A stretch of DNA of 64,000 nt from contig CM065394.1 of assembly GCA_033060915.1 (NCBI GenBank), positions 20,807,501-20,871,500 on the forward strand, written 5' to 3'. Positions 55,623 to 64,000 of this stretch are shown here, in pieces; position 1 is the first letter of the stretch; each line of letters starts with the position of its first letter. Origin of the DNA: Euryodendron excelsum (taxonomy: Eukaryota; Streptophyta; Magnoliopsida; Ericales; Pentaphylacaceae). A model generated the notes under the pieces. That model saw only the letters and a list, made by a program, of their open reading frames with translations, had not been told where the DNA came from and did no database searches. A program made the position numbers and the translations under genes.

Positions 55623-57038
55623 TTAAGCTTGCTCCTTGATTTCTTTCTTTGTCGGCTTGTACCCTAAGCCAAAAGTATGTCTTTGGGACGAGATGTCTGG
55701 AATCTCAGGAATTCTTTGCAGCTTTCTTCCTAACCCTTTGCCTGGCTGATACCCGTTCTTCTGGAAATAGCGAGCAATCATTTGTGCATTACCTGAATAC
55801 CTTAGCTCAACCATGTCTCCCTCATGTATTGCGGTAACGTATTCCAAAGACTGGAAACAAGATGAAGCGGCCAACTCGGTGTATGGAACGGTGTCGGATT
55901 TGTAAATCACGAACTCCTCTTCAGCGAAGATGGAAATTAACTTAGCCTTGATGATGAATTTAATCTTTTGATGAAAACTGGATGGCACCACTCCGGCCGA
56001 ATGAATCCATGGCCGTCCGAGCAATATGTTGTATGCTGAAGGTATTTTCAGAACTTGGAATTTGAGTGCAAAGGTGACAGGTCCTATCTTGACAGGTATC
56101 TCAATTTCCCCCATTATCTTTCTCCTAGATCTGTCAAAGGCTCGGATGATAATGCTGCTGTGGTTTAAGTGGGATTGGTCCATCCCAAGCCTTTCCAGGG
56201 TCGAGTACGGGCAAACATTCAAAGCCGATCCATTATCCACCAGTACCTTTGATACGATCATCCCCTTGGTTTTAACGGTTATATGTAGTGCCTGGGTGTG
56301 TCCCGTTCCGTCGACGGGGATCTCATCGTCGGTAAAAGTGATGACATTTGGTGCCATGATGAGCCCCACCATGTTTTGCAAGTTGTCAGGGGTAAAGCTA
56401 TCTGGCACATGGGCTTCTTTAAGAACCTTGAGCAAGGCATTCCGATGGTTTTCGGAGGTGAGAAGCAGACCCAACATGGAGATGTGAGAAGGAGTTTTCT
56501 TAAGTTGCTCCATTACATCATAGCCATTTTTCTTCAAAGCTTTGGCAAATTCGGCGATTTCGTGTTCCGTCAAAGGATTAGAACATTCTCCCTCCTTATC
56601 TTTTCCTTTCCTTCTTCTTTCTATCTCTTCTGAAGTATAGCACCGGCCTGACCTAGTCATTCCCCCAATTTCCGCAACAGGTTCCTCTATGGTAGGAGTT
56701 TGGGGGTAGTTCCAGGGTACCTTATGCAGGTCGGTAACGGGTGGTTGCGTCAGCAGAGGTAGGGTTGTTCTTTGTGGTATTGGTAGGGAAATGGATATTG
56801 GTTTTTCCGTCTGGGGGAGAGTGGTTAAGGTGACGGGTGACAGGGGAATACCCCGAGCCATGGGGGTGTATACAGGAGGCGAGGGCCTCATGGCTCTTCG
56901 AGGGTCTGTGTGGGGGATGAACCCGGCCATTGCGACCATGGGTTCTGGGACTTCTGGCTCTTGGTAGGGGGTGAGAATGATACGGAAATGAGGAGAGTGA
57001 GGCAAGGCTTCTGTGGTTAGGATTAGACCAGTTTGCAT
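55623..57038 (-). CDS. Tat protease polyprotein segment, 471 aa, uninterrupted
   Basis: Residues 1-125 are a Pro-rich linker. Residues about 127-250 hold a charged region and the pre-protease domain (SNPLTEHEIAEFAKALKK). Residues about 255-345 form a retropepsin-like aspartic protease with the active-site motif LVDNGSALN (Asp268) and the ILLGRPW block (338-344). Residues about 424-445 have the G-patch-like KNGYQPGKGLGRKLQ. The ORF ends at a stop before the RT region. The protease would cleave the Gag-Pol polyprotein in the particle. The ATG used here follows by one codon an in-frame TAG (57044-57042) that separates it from the gag N-terminus; the true polyprotein probably read through from upstream, so this ATG may not be a real start. 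The left copy at 4505-5770 is a decayed relative. Confidence 0.85.
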   Translation of the reverse strand: MQTGLILTTEALPHSPHFRIILTPYQEPEVPEPMVAMAGFIPHTDPRRAMRPSPPVYTPMARGIPLSPVTLTTLPQTEKPISISLPIPQRTTLPLLTQPPVTDLHKVPWNYPQTPTIEEPVAEIGGMTRSGRCYTSEEIERRRKGKDKEGECSNPLTEHEIAEFAKALKKNGYDVMEQLKKTPSHISMLGLLLTSENHRNALLKVLKEAHVPDSFTPDNLQNMVGLIMAPNVITFTDDEIPVDGTGHTQALHITVKTKGMIVSKVLVDNGSALNVCPYSTLERLGMDQSHLNHSSIIIRAFDRSRRKIMGEIEIPVKIGPVTFALKFQVLKIPSAYNILLGRPWIHSAGVVPSSFHQKIKFIIKAKLISIFAEEEFVIYKSDTVPYTELAASSCFQSLEYVTAIHEGDMVELRYSGNAQMIARYFQKNGYQPGKGLGRKLQRIPEIPDISSQRHTFGLGYKPTKKEIKEQA

Positions 57039-57041
57039 AGG

Positions 57042-57350
57042 CTAGATGATTAGAAAAGGTTCCAGGGTGGTGGCTTCAAGGTGATTAGTTGTTTGAATTT
57101 TGACTGGGAGAGCCGTACCCTTTGGGATGAGGATCTCCTGAAGGCCCCTAGGTAGTTGCTCCGAGGTCGGCCAAGCCTTATCGGGACTCCATTCTTTTCT
57201 GTCATCTTGAACAATTTTCAGTAGCTTATCAGTGACGGCCCTTAATGTGGCGGAAATATCTCCTAATTTGCCCTCTATCTGTCTTGGATCGATGGCTCGA
57301 TCCTTTGGTGGGGTGGCCCTTTTTTCCACAGGGTCCATATCCTCTTTCAT
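57042..57350 (-). pseudogene. gag N-terminal fragment of the Tat element (102 aa)
   Basis: Begins MKEDMDPVEKRATPPKDRA and includes IEGKLGDISATLRAVTDKLL, a likely helix. It is in the same frame as the 471-aa ORF and ends at a TAG (57044-57042) one codon before that ORF's ATG. A Tat Gag normally has several hundred residues, including the capsid region; none is visible here, so an in-frame deletion removed the gag core. Upstream of the ATG an open stretch reads GKRRTRVTPILRTPVRTRR in the same general region. Confidence 0.6.
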
Positions 57351-59037
57351 TGGTTGTTTCCCTCATTTTATGGCAAGGATTCGGGTGGAGCGACTGTGTT
57401 GATCAGGAGTGTCCCCTTCTTTGGACATTTGTGTTGTTCTTCGTCGGGTACGGACTGGTGTTCGAAGGATGGGGGTTACTCGTGTTCGTCTTTTTCCTTT
57501 CCTTGGAGCAATGGTGACCTATAATGCAAGCAATCTCACAAAAGCTATGGCTAGTCCTTTGAAGAGATAAGGGGAGGAAAAGAAAATAAAGAAAAACAAA
57601 GCAAAAAGATTACAAGTTAGGTTCTTGATTTGGAAAAGTTTTATGCAATGCATGACCTAAGGATGCTCCTGCCTTTTCGAGGGGAACTAAGCATGATGCT
57701 TTGGCTCATATCTGGAGATAAGGAATTGCCCTTGCATGCAAATACCATACCTGCCCCTGTTTATTCATCCATTTGTAGATTCATTCATTCTTTTGACAGT
57801 AAGAAAGATTTTATTAAGATGAATTTGTTTTGGTACATAGAATTTTTTTTTCAAAAATACATAGGAACGGGGAGGGGGAACATTTTCCTTGGGACTTCCT
57901 CCTATTTCTACTTTTACAACATAGGAACCTAAACTACTCTTGAGCCTCCGGATCTGCTTTGTTGGTAGGAGCCCTTGGTTTGAATTGCTCTCTTGTCTTC
58001 TTGGCAACCTTATCTCTATGAGCGAAGAGGGATTAGGGCCCCTCTTTATGAGATGAATTTGATGTGTGCCATGAATCCTTAAGGTCTCGTGGTACCCTTA
58101 GGAGTTTTGGGTTGGCTTGAATGGAGCGAGAAGGTCTTTGAGCCTTTCTCTAAGGGTTGATTAGATGCATGAAGATGCAATGACTTGAGTTACTTTGAGA
58201 ACTCTTGTCTTGAAGTGAATTCCAATGCATGAGCAGTTACGATGCATGTACATGGAAGCAGCAAGAATTAGATAGCATAATAGCAAGGATTAAGCAAAAT
58301 TCATGAGGAAAAATAAAGCGGTTGCCCTTTCCTCCTTGATTTTGAAATTGACGCGTGTGTCCTAAATCTGGCAGAGGTTCGGCTATGCATAGGGTGCTAC
58401 ATGAGAATGAGGTTGGGGGTTTACTAATACTTCCTAAAAAGCTCGGTCTCCGAACCTTCAAACCTTCGGCGTCCACCCTTGAAAGGGTGAACTCCATCTT
58501 TGGTTGGTGGTTCGAGTGGGGGAACTATCAAGAGACCGTAGGCTAAGAAACTGACACAGCATCCGCCCACAATCAATATACTGTTCGCCCTTCTATCTAG
58601 AAGGGTAGTAACCAGGTAATACATGTAAGACGCAAATGCAGGTGAGCGCATCGAGTGTGTGTGGAATTTTTAAAAAATGGAGGAAATGACCCAACAACAC
58701 ACATCACATCCTGTCCATTCATTCACATACATGGCAACAAATAAGACATGAAACAAAATAAGAATGTGAACCAAGGTCCACCTACGAAAGAAAAATGTAA
58801 AGAGTTAATAACTTTTTGACAAACTCAATGCGAGGTAAAATAGATGACCAATACAAGAACATGAATGTAAGCAATGGATGTAAGTGGTGACCCTTATTTG
58901 AAAATCATTTTGAAAAACAAGGTTTGTTTTGGAAACTTGAAATTTTTGAAGAGTGGATAAAACTGGACAAAGCAACCGGAGATTCTTGGTGAGTGAAGGG
59001 TGAAGAGACGTGTTAATGGCCTAACCCTCTAAGTGAG
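57351..59037 (-). other. 5' untranslated region of the minus-strand Tat element
   Basis: Non-coding. Shares blocks with 29082-31058 of the non-autonomous element. On the minus strand the acceptor-like TTGCATTATAG/GTCACC lies at about 57520, upstream of the gag start, as in the other element. ORFs seen here have no protein signal. Confidence 0.65.
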
Positions 59038-59055
59038 TCCCCAGTGGAGTCGCCA
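59038..59055 (-). other. Primer binding site (tRNA-Arg type), minus strand
   Basis: The minus strand reads TGGCGACTCCACTGGGGA, two bases after the LTR end. It matches the site at 29065 with one or two differences. Confidence 0.87.
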
Positions 59056-60384
59056 GTTGTCGCGCCCCTGTTTTTGGGTGTCCAAGGTCCTTTTAGCTCA
59101 GAGACTCTAAAGCACGAAACTCTGTCATTAGAACTCGTCCCCTTAGAAGGACAAGTGTGACTAGGTTTGAGAATTGATTTGACTAAGGGCTTTTTTTAGA
59201 AAAATAGGAGTCGCCACCTAACTTGATAAAGGTGAGTTAGGGCACCTAAAACTAAGCGTTAATCCGAAGATTAAACTTAGAGTTTTTGAAAAAGGTTTTT
59301 GAAAACTCCCTCAAAAGAGGGTTTTTAGGAAAATAGGTTGCTTGGCAACCTTTTGAAATGTTTAAGCCCTTTTTGAAAATAACTCCATTTTGGTCTTTCG
59401 AAAACAGAAATCTAAGGTTCGAGGGTTGGTTACGTGTAAGGAAGATATCCTAAGATCAACACCCTACCCCGCCCCTTCGGTACCTACATGTCTAATCACC
59501 CTTTGTTCACTCACTAGAATAACCGGTTACCATGGTCCACTTTATATCCACTTTAGAAAAATGGGGTTTAGTCATCACTTTTCGGATGGATGGATGATGC
59601 ATAATGCAAGTTTTTGGAACAGTTTGAAAATAGTGGAGGTTTTGAAAGAGTTTAGAATAGAAACTTTGGATTGATTGGAATTTTTGAAAAAGGGATTGGA
59701 ATTGAAATAAAAGTTGTGACCGCACCATTTTAGGTTGCCTACGTATCTCATTTGGCGAGAATCAGGTCATTCGTAGTTCGGGCAAGAGCCCGATGGAAAA
59801 TAGGCGCATTAGGGCCTATGGAAGGTTTGAAGACACTTTGGGGTCTTTGGAAAAGTTTAAGACACTTTGAGGTCTTTGGAAGTTGAAGACTCTTTGTGGT
59901 CTTGGAAATTTTGACTCGAAATTGGATGGTGGTGTGTTTTGAAAATGTTTTTGGATCAATTTGAGGGAGGTTTGGAAAAATGCTTTGGCATGACTTAAGA
60001 GAACTTGGAAGTATTTTTGAAGTCTTGTTTCGAAAACCTTGGAGGCATGATTTTAGAAACGTTTTGATGAATTAATTTTTGAAAGTGGTTTTGGGAAATG
60101 GTTAAGGGTTTGGAATCTTAATATGGACAACCTTAGAGGTTGTTCTTGATTTATCACTTGTCGTTGGAATCCCTAACCATGAGAGGGCTAGGGACACCTT
60201 AGGTTTGTGACTCTTTGAAAACATTTTTGGAAAAGTCTTGAAGAGGGAATGTAAGAAAATTTGAAGAATTTATGGAGTTGGTTTTTTGAAATAAAGAGAA
60301 CAGGAGGTTTTGGAAAAATAAGCTATGAGAATAATTGACAATTGAATGATCATTTAGAAAAGGGTTCAAGAGTTAAAACCTTGA

Positions 60385-60775
60385 AGTGCATTAACCTAGG
60401 TTAGGTTAGCCTAGGGTTAGGGGTAACCTAGAGTTAACTAATTTGGGTTAGGTCAACCTAGGGTTAAGATGACCTATGGTTAACTAACTCGGGTTAGGTT
60501 AACTTAAGGTGAGTGAACTAGGGTCAAGTTAACCTAGGGTTTCGTAACTAGGGTCAAGTTAACCTAGGGTTGGTTAACTAGGGTCAAGTTAACCTGGGGT
60601 TTGGTAACTAGGGTCAAGATAACCTAGGGTTGGTCAACTAAGGTCAAGTCAACCTAGGGTCAAGTTAGCCTAGGGTCAGGTCAACCTAGGGTCAAGTTAA
60701 TCTAGGGTTGATCAACTAGTGTCTAGTTAACCTAGGGTTGGTTAACTAGTATCAAGTTAACCTAGGGTTGGATTG
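60385..60775 (-). repeat. 30-bp minisatellite, telomere-like, in the B-type LTR
   Basis: About 12-13 units. The plus strand reads GTCAAGTTAACCTAGGGTTG and AACTAGG in turn. Clear 30-bp spacing holds from about 60510 to 60640. LTR-B has a shorter and more diverged version at 45955-46110 (ACCCTAAGTTAACTTAACCC-like on the plus strand). Confidence 0.85.
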
Positions 60776-62174
60776 AAAGATGATTTTGAAGTGTGGTTTG
60801 ATGCATTTTTGGAAAGAGTTTTGGAAAACACAACATGTTATGCAATGGACTTTAGTAGGCCACCTCTTTGAAGATCATTTCCATTAAAATTTTGACTCTA
60901 GTCAAGAGTATGGTTTGTATGGGTGGTGCTTGGAGACCATTCCAAGGAAGGTTTCCTCATGGCCATTATAACCTTTATCTTGACAAGAGTGGAGGGATTA
61001 AAATTCAACATGATGATGACAATTTTTAGAAAATCATTTTTGACGCAAAGATGGAGAGAATGCATTTTTGAAATTATCTTTGGAGAAGGATTTTGAAAAC
61101 CATTTTTTAAGGGAACCATTCCATCAAGAAAGGGTTCATATGGCCAATAAAAGGGAGACCACTCAAGAGAGGGTTCCATGGGGCCATTCCAACCACTAAA
61201 CTTGAGAGAATAGAAACCATAAAATTCAAAGAGTTTGAACATCATCCTTAGGTGATCATAAAGAGAAAAGGGAACCATTCTAACAATTTAGGGCTCCTAT
61301 GGCCAATATAAAGGGAGACCACTCAAGAGAGGGTTCCATGGAGCCATTTTAGCCACTAAATTTGAGAGAATGGAAACCTTGAAAATTAAGGAGTTTGAAA
61401 GCAACTTTTATGCAAGTTGAAATGCAATGATGCAAAAGTGTGAATTAGGGGGTAGAGAGGAATTTCCTAAGGCATGACTCCTAAGGTCTCATTCTAAACT
61501 TTGAGGGGCCAACTCTTGAAACAATTTTTGAAGGACATGTAGAACTTGGAAACGTCATAAAATTCAGAGCAATGCAAGCATTGTGGAATATGGCAATAAA
61601 CATAAAATGAAGCCAAGCATACAAGACATGATCAAAAATAATAATATGCAAGGGGTCATGATTCACATACAAGGCTTTTAGGCTTCACCATACAAACAAA
61701 GGGCTCTTAGGCCATACCATCTTAAAGTAGGCTAGTGAGAGGTCCCCCTACACGGTGGCTCTCACTTGCTTTCCTCTAGGTATGATCTAGGAGCCCTCTT
61801 GGCTCAAGCATACAAGAAAGGGAGGTTGAAGATGGGGATTAAAATAGAGAATACCCTAAGTAGGCTAGGAGGGAGAAAAGAAGAGAGGGGGAGAGCACAA
61901 ATGTAAAAGGGATACCACCTTTTGTCTTCAACACTCTTGTAGTCTTCAATGGATGTCTTGGTTGGAGCTTGAGTGGCTTCAAGAAGGCTTGAAGGCTTGA
62001 GTGGAGTGTATAAGGGTATATGAGGCTTTGTATATGGAGTGTATAGGATTAGGAGGGATAGAATCTAGCCTAAGTGTTGGAGAGGAGGAATATATGTAGA
62101 GATTCGAGTTTCTGGAGTGATTTCAGCAGAGTTTCGTATCAATTTCGGACCTGAAATATGCAAGGGGGGAGGCC

Positions 62175-62184
62175 TCTATTTATA
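62175..62184 (-). promoter_or_regulatory. TATA box of the B-type 5' LTR
   Basis: The minus strand reads CTATAAATAG in GCCTATAAATAGAGGCC. GCGCATGGCC and GGCCATGCG palindromic motifs are upstream on the minus strand (about 62204-62250). Confidence 0.6.
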
Positions 62185-62551
62185 GGCAATCTGGAACAGA
62201 CCATGCGCATGGCCAAAATTTGGCCATGCGTATGTAGGACATATGCAGGTACTGTTCTATTGCCAGAATAACACGTGGCACCCTGTGTACTGGTTAAATC
62301 TCGACCGTTGATCGAAAGTCGGTCGATCTGATCAAAATTTGAGCGCATGTAGCATACGCTCCATCACCGGGAAGGTTTGTCCAAACTTTGCCTCGATAAT
62401 AGGGCCAACCGGGAAGGTTCCAGGTGTATCGGTCACACTCAGGATGTTCTCCTAGTGCATCCGATGAAATTTCATGTTTTCAAAAATTTTGAATTACATT
62501 TGGAGATGTGCGATATCGTCTCGGGAAGTGTGCCAAAAAGGACACTTTTAT

Positions 62552-62987
62552 GGAGCATCTGTGATACGCTCCATATGTGTTCGAAGTAGCTATTTTCAAT
62601 TGATGTGATCGAGGCCTTCGAGAAGCGATTTATTTGATTGGACCGTTCCAATGGAAAGTACTCTGGAAATACTTTCTAGAATTCCCAAATTTACGCATTT
62701 CTCAAGTTGTTTGACGATGCGTTTTGATTAGGGAATCGAAGAAAAAGTCAACCTTAGCGGAGCGTCTGTGAGACGCTCCAAGGGTTGCTGAAAGTTATGG
62801 TTTGCACACCGTACGATGGAGGGCTTCGGGGAGCAATCTCTTCGATCGAACCATATCGATGGAGAGATCTATGGACGAGTGTTCAAGAATTTCCTGATTT
62901 ACGCATTTCTCAAGTCAGTTGATGGTGCATTATAACCAGGGAATCGGGGGAAAAGACAATTTAGGCGGAGCGTCTGCGAGACGCTCC
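62552..62987 (-). repeat. Hairpin module at ~208-bp period in the B-type LTR
   Basis: GGAGCGTCT, a three-base loop and AGACGCTCC form a 9-bp stem at 62759-62779 and 62967-62987, with a weaker copy at 62552-62572. Spacings are 207 and 208 bp. LTR-B carries decayed copies at 43890, 44098 and 44306 with the same spacing. Confidence 0.8.
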
Positions 62988-63464
62988 AGGGAACTTTTAT
63001 CGCGTCGTATGAGTTTAGTGTCGTAGGGTGTTCTTTAGGTTAAACAAAGGTGTGCGGTGAAATCCTTTCTTCGAAACCCCAAGGCCGGTGCTGTTTCAGG
63101 GCGTTTTTGGCTCCCATGGGCAAAACGGTCATTTTAACCGGAGTTGGCTAGAAATGGTCAAGAATGGTCCGGTATATTATGTTAGGCGTGTAGGGCTGTT
63201 CAGAGATGGTTTTGAGAGAGTTTGTAGCCGTTCAGCAGGGTTCGTGTTGTGCTAAGTCGTTTAGGGGCAAAATGGTCATTTTGACTAGAGTGAGCCGGAA
63301 TAGGACCAGATTTGGACCAAATGGCATGCAGGGGACGCCTGATGGTTTAATAACATTGTGGAAGGATGGACTTATCGTTTTGAGGGATTTTGAACTTTCC
63401 CAAAACGTGCCTAAAAGCCCAAGGGGCAAGTTTGGTCATTTTTTACCGAGTCGGGCTAGCAGGC

Positions 63465-63860
63465 GCCGGTGTTGGTTCCGAGACCGCCCGGTCTCAGAAA
63501 ACTACTTGTGCCATGTTGGTCTCTAAGAACGCCTGGTCTTAGAGAGCTACCTATAGGGGTAGCGTTGGTTCCTGGGAACGCCTAGTCCCAGAAAGCTACC
63601 TGGAAGTGTGGTGTTGGTTCCTGAGAACGACTGGTTCCAGAAAGCTACCTGGAAAGGTGGTGTTGGTCTCTGAGAACGTCTGGTCCCGGAGAACTACCGA
63701 ATGACGGACATTCTACATTTGTGGGCTAGCAGGCGCCAGAAGTGAACCGTCTGGAATTTGATGAGGTGTTGGTCCCTGAGATCGAGCGATCTCAGGAAGC
63801 TACCTGGATGGCGTTGGTTTCTGGGACCGCCTGGTCCGGAAAACTACCTGGAATAATGGT
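63465..63860 (-). repeat. ~57-60-bp tandem array near the start of the B-type LTR
   Basis: About six diverged units with GTTGGT(T/C)(T/C)CTG(A/G)GA, CTGGTC and AGCTACCTGGA. It corresponds to 43110-43400 in LTR-B. This is the B-subfamily counterpart of the 81/87-bp arrays in A-type LTRs: same position, unrelated sequence apart from hairpin-prone motifs. Confidence 0.75.
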
Positions 63861-64000
63861 GCTTAAGGCTTCAGCGGATCCTTGTGGACCCAAGAAGCGA
63901 CCAGTTGGATGGATTGGATATTGAAAGGCGCATCTTAAGCTTGCATGTGTTGTGATGTTGGAAACCAAATCCGGCCGGGTCGGAGATTGTCGAGCGGGCA

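Larger units (their letters stand above)
55127..64000 (-). mobile_element. Tat-lineage element, minus strand, 5' part (LTR, PBS, gag start, protease)
   Basis: On the minus strand the order is LTR (64000 to 59058), primer binding site (59055-59038), 5' untranslated region, gag N-terminus (57350-57042), protease ORF (57038-55623) and the protease-RT spacer to 55127, where copia sequence begins. RT, integrase and the 3' LTR are absent. The protease ORF is uninterrupted, so this is the least decayed Tat sequence in the window. Confidence 0.87.
59058..64000 (-). repeat. 5' LTR of the minus-strand Tat element (B subfamily), cut by the window edge
   Basis: On the minus strand it ends GGGGCGCGACA at 59058. 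At the other edge the minus strand reads TGCCCGCTCGACAATCTCC, matching LTR-B 18 bp inside its start, so about 17 bases lie outside the window. Contains U3 repeats (63465-63860), a 208-bp hairpin series (62552-62987), a TATA box (CTATAAATAG, 62175-62184), low-complexity sequence and the telomere-like minisatellite (60385-60775). Confidence 0.88.

Noticed and set aside
57245..57517. 90-aa plus-strand ORF (and 56026-56633 plus-strand ORFs)
   Set aside because: Shadows of the minus-strand gag/protease frames.
60385..60775. Interstitial telomere
   Set aside because: The unit is 30 bp with only partial telomere cores and lies within an LTR that has a related array in another copy.

Overview
This window looks like intergenic heterochromatin from a higher plant (angiosperm, probably a eudicot; that narrower call is weak). 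It holds no host gene that I can support, no tRNA or rRNA gene and no CRISPR array. Nearly all of it is nested and recombined LTR retrotransposons of two kinds. The first is a Ty3/gypsy family of the Tat (Ogre/Retand-like) lineage with LTRs of about 4.2-5.1 kb. It is identified by a pro-pol with a YVDD reverse transcriptase, a second archaeal-type RNase H, an integrase, a tRNA-Arg-type primer binding site and an antisense ORF. The second is Ty1/copia of Sirevirus type, identified by polypurine tracts of the form AAAAAGGGGGAGAAG, ~2 kb LTRs with a C-tract/TTGGG end, and an extra ORF after pol.

Layout: 1-4504 is the 3' end of a plus-strand Sirevirus (broken extra ORF, polypurine tract, 3' LTR). 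At 4505-10889 lies the decayed pro-pol of a plus-strand Tat element, in which an integrase segment has been copied into the RNase H region; it ends with the C-terminal tail of an antisense ORF. The Tat LTR (LTR0) occupies 10890-15640 and 20613-20944 and is split by an inverted solo LTR of the same family at 15641-20612, with a 5-bp target duplication GTTAT. At 20945-24896 is the 3' part of a Tat internal region with an antisense ORF, its upstream region and a polypurine tract. LTR1 (24897-29062) is followed by a primer binding site and an 8.8-kb non-autonomous internal region (29063-37858), which holds a dead gag, a minus-strand Sirevirus LTR (32972 to about 34788) and a second antisense ORF. 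LTR2 follows at 37859-42943. A second LTR subfamily (LTR-B, 42953-47537) and a 5'-truncated LTR (47538-51662) come next. A minus-strand Sirevirus fragment (51663-55126: extra ORF, then RT/RNase H) is fused at 55126/55127 to a minus-strand Tat element. That element has the only long intact ORF in the window (471 aa, aspartic protease plus G-patch-like tail), a gag N-terminus, a primer binding site, and a 5' LTR that runs off the right edge about 17 nt before its first base.

What fits together: the LTRs act as promoters (TATA boxes below GGCGCC or CATGTG palindromes), and the primer binding sites and polypurine tracts mark the ends of internal regions. The antisense ORF, related to the plant mobile domain/DUF7745 family by my reading, has a conserved start and conserved splice-like signals in two copies. 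That suggests a separate antisense transcription unit with a 5'-leader intron. A stem-loop that includes the polypurine tract is conserved in both copies. The LTRs carry several internal tandem arrays (81/87 bp, 156-157 bp, about 208 bp, 30 bp). All family assignments rest on reading motifs by eye, not on database searches.
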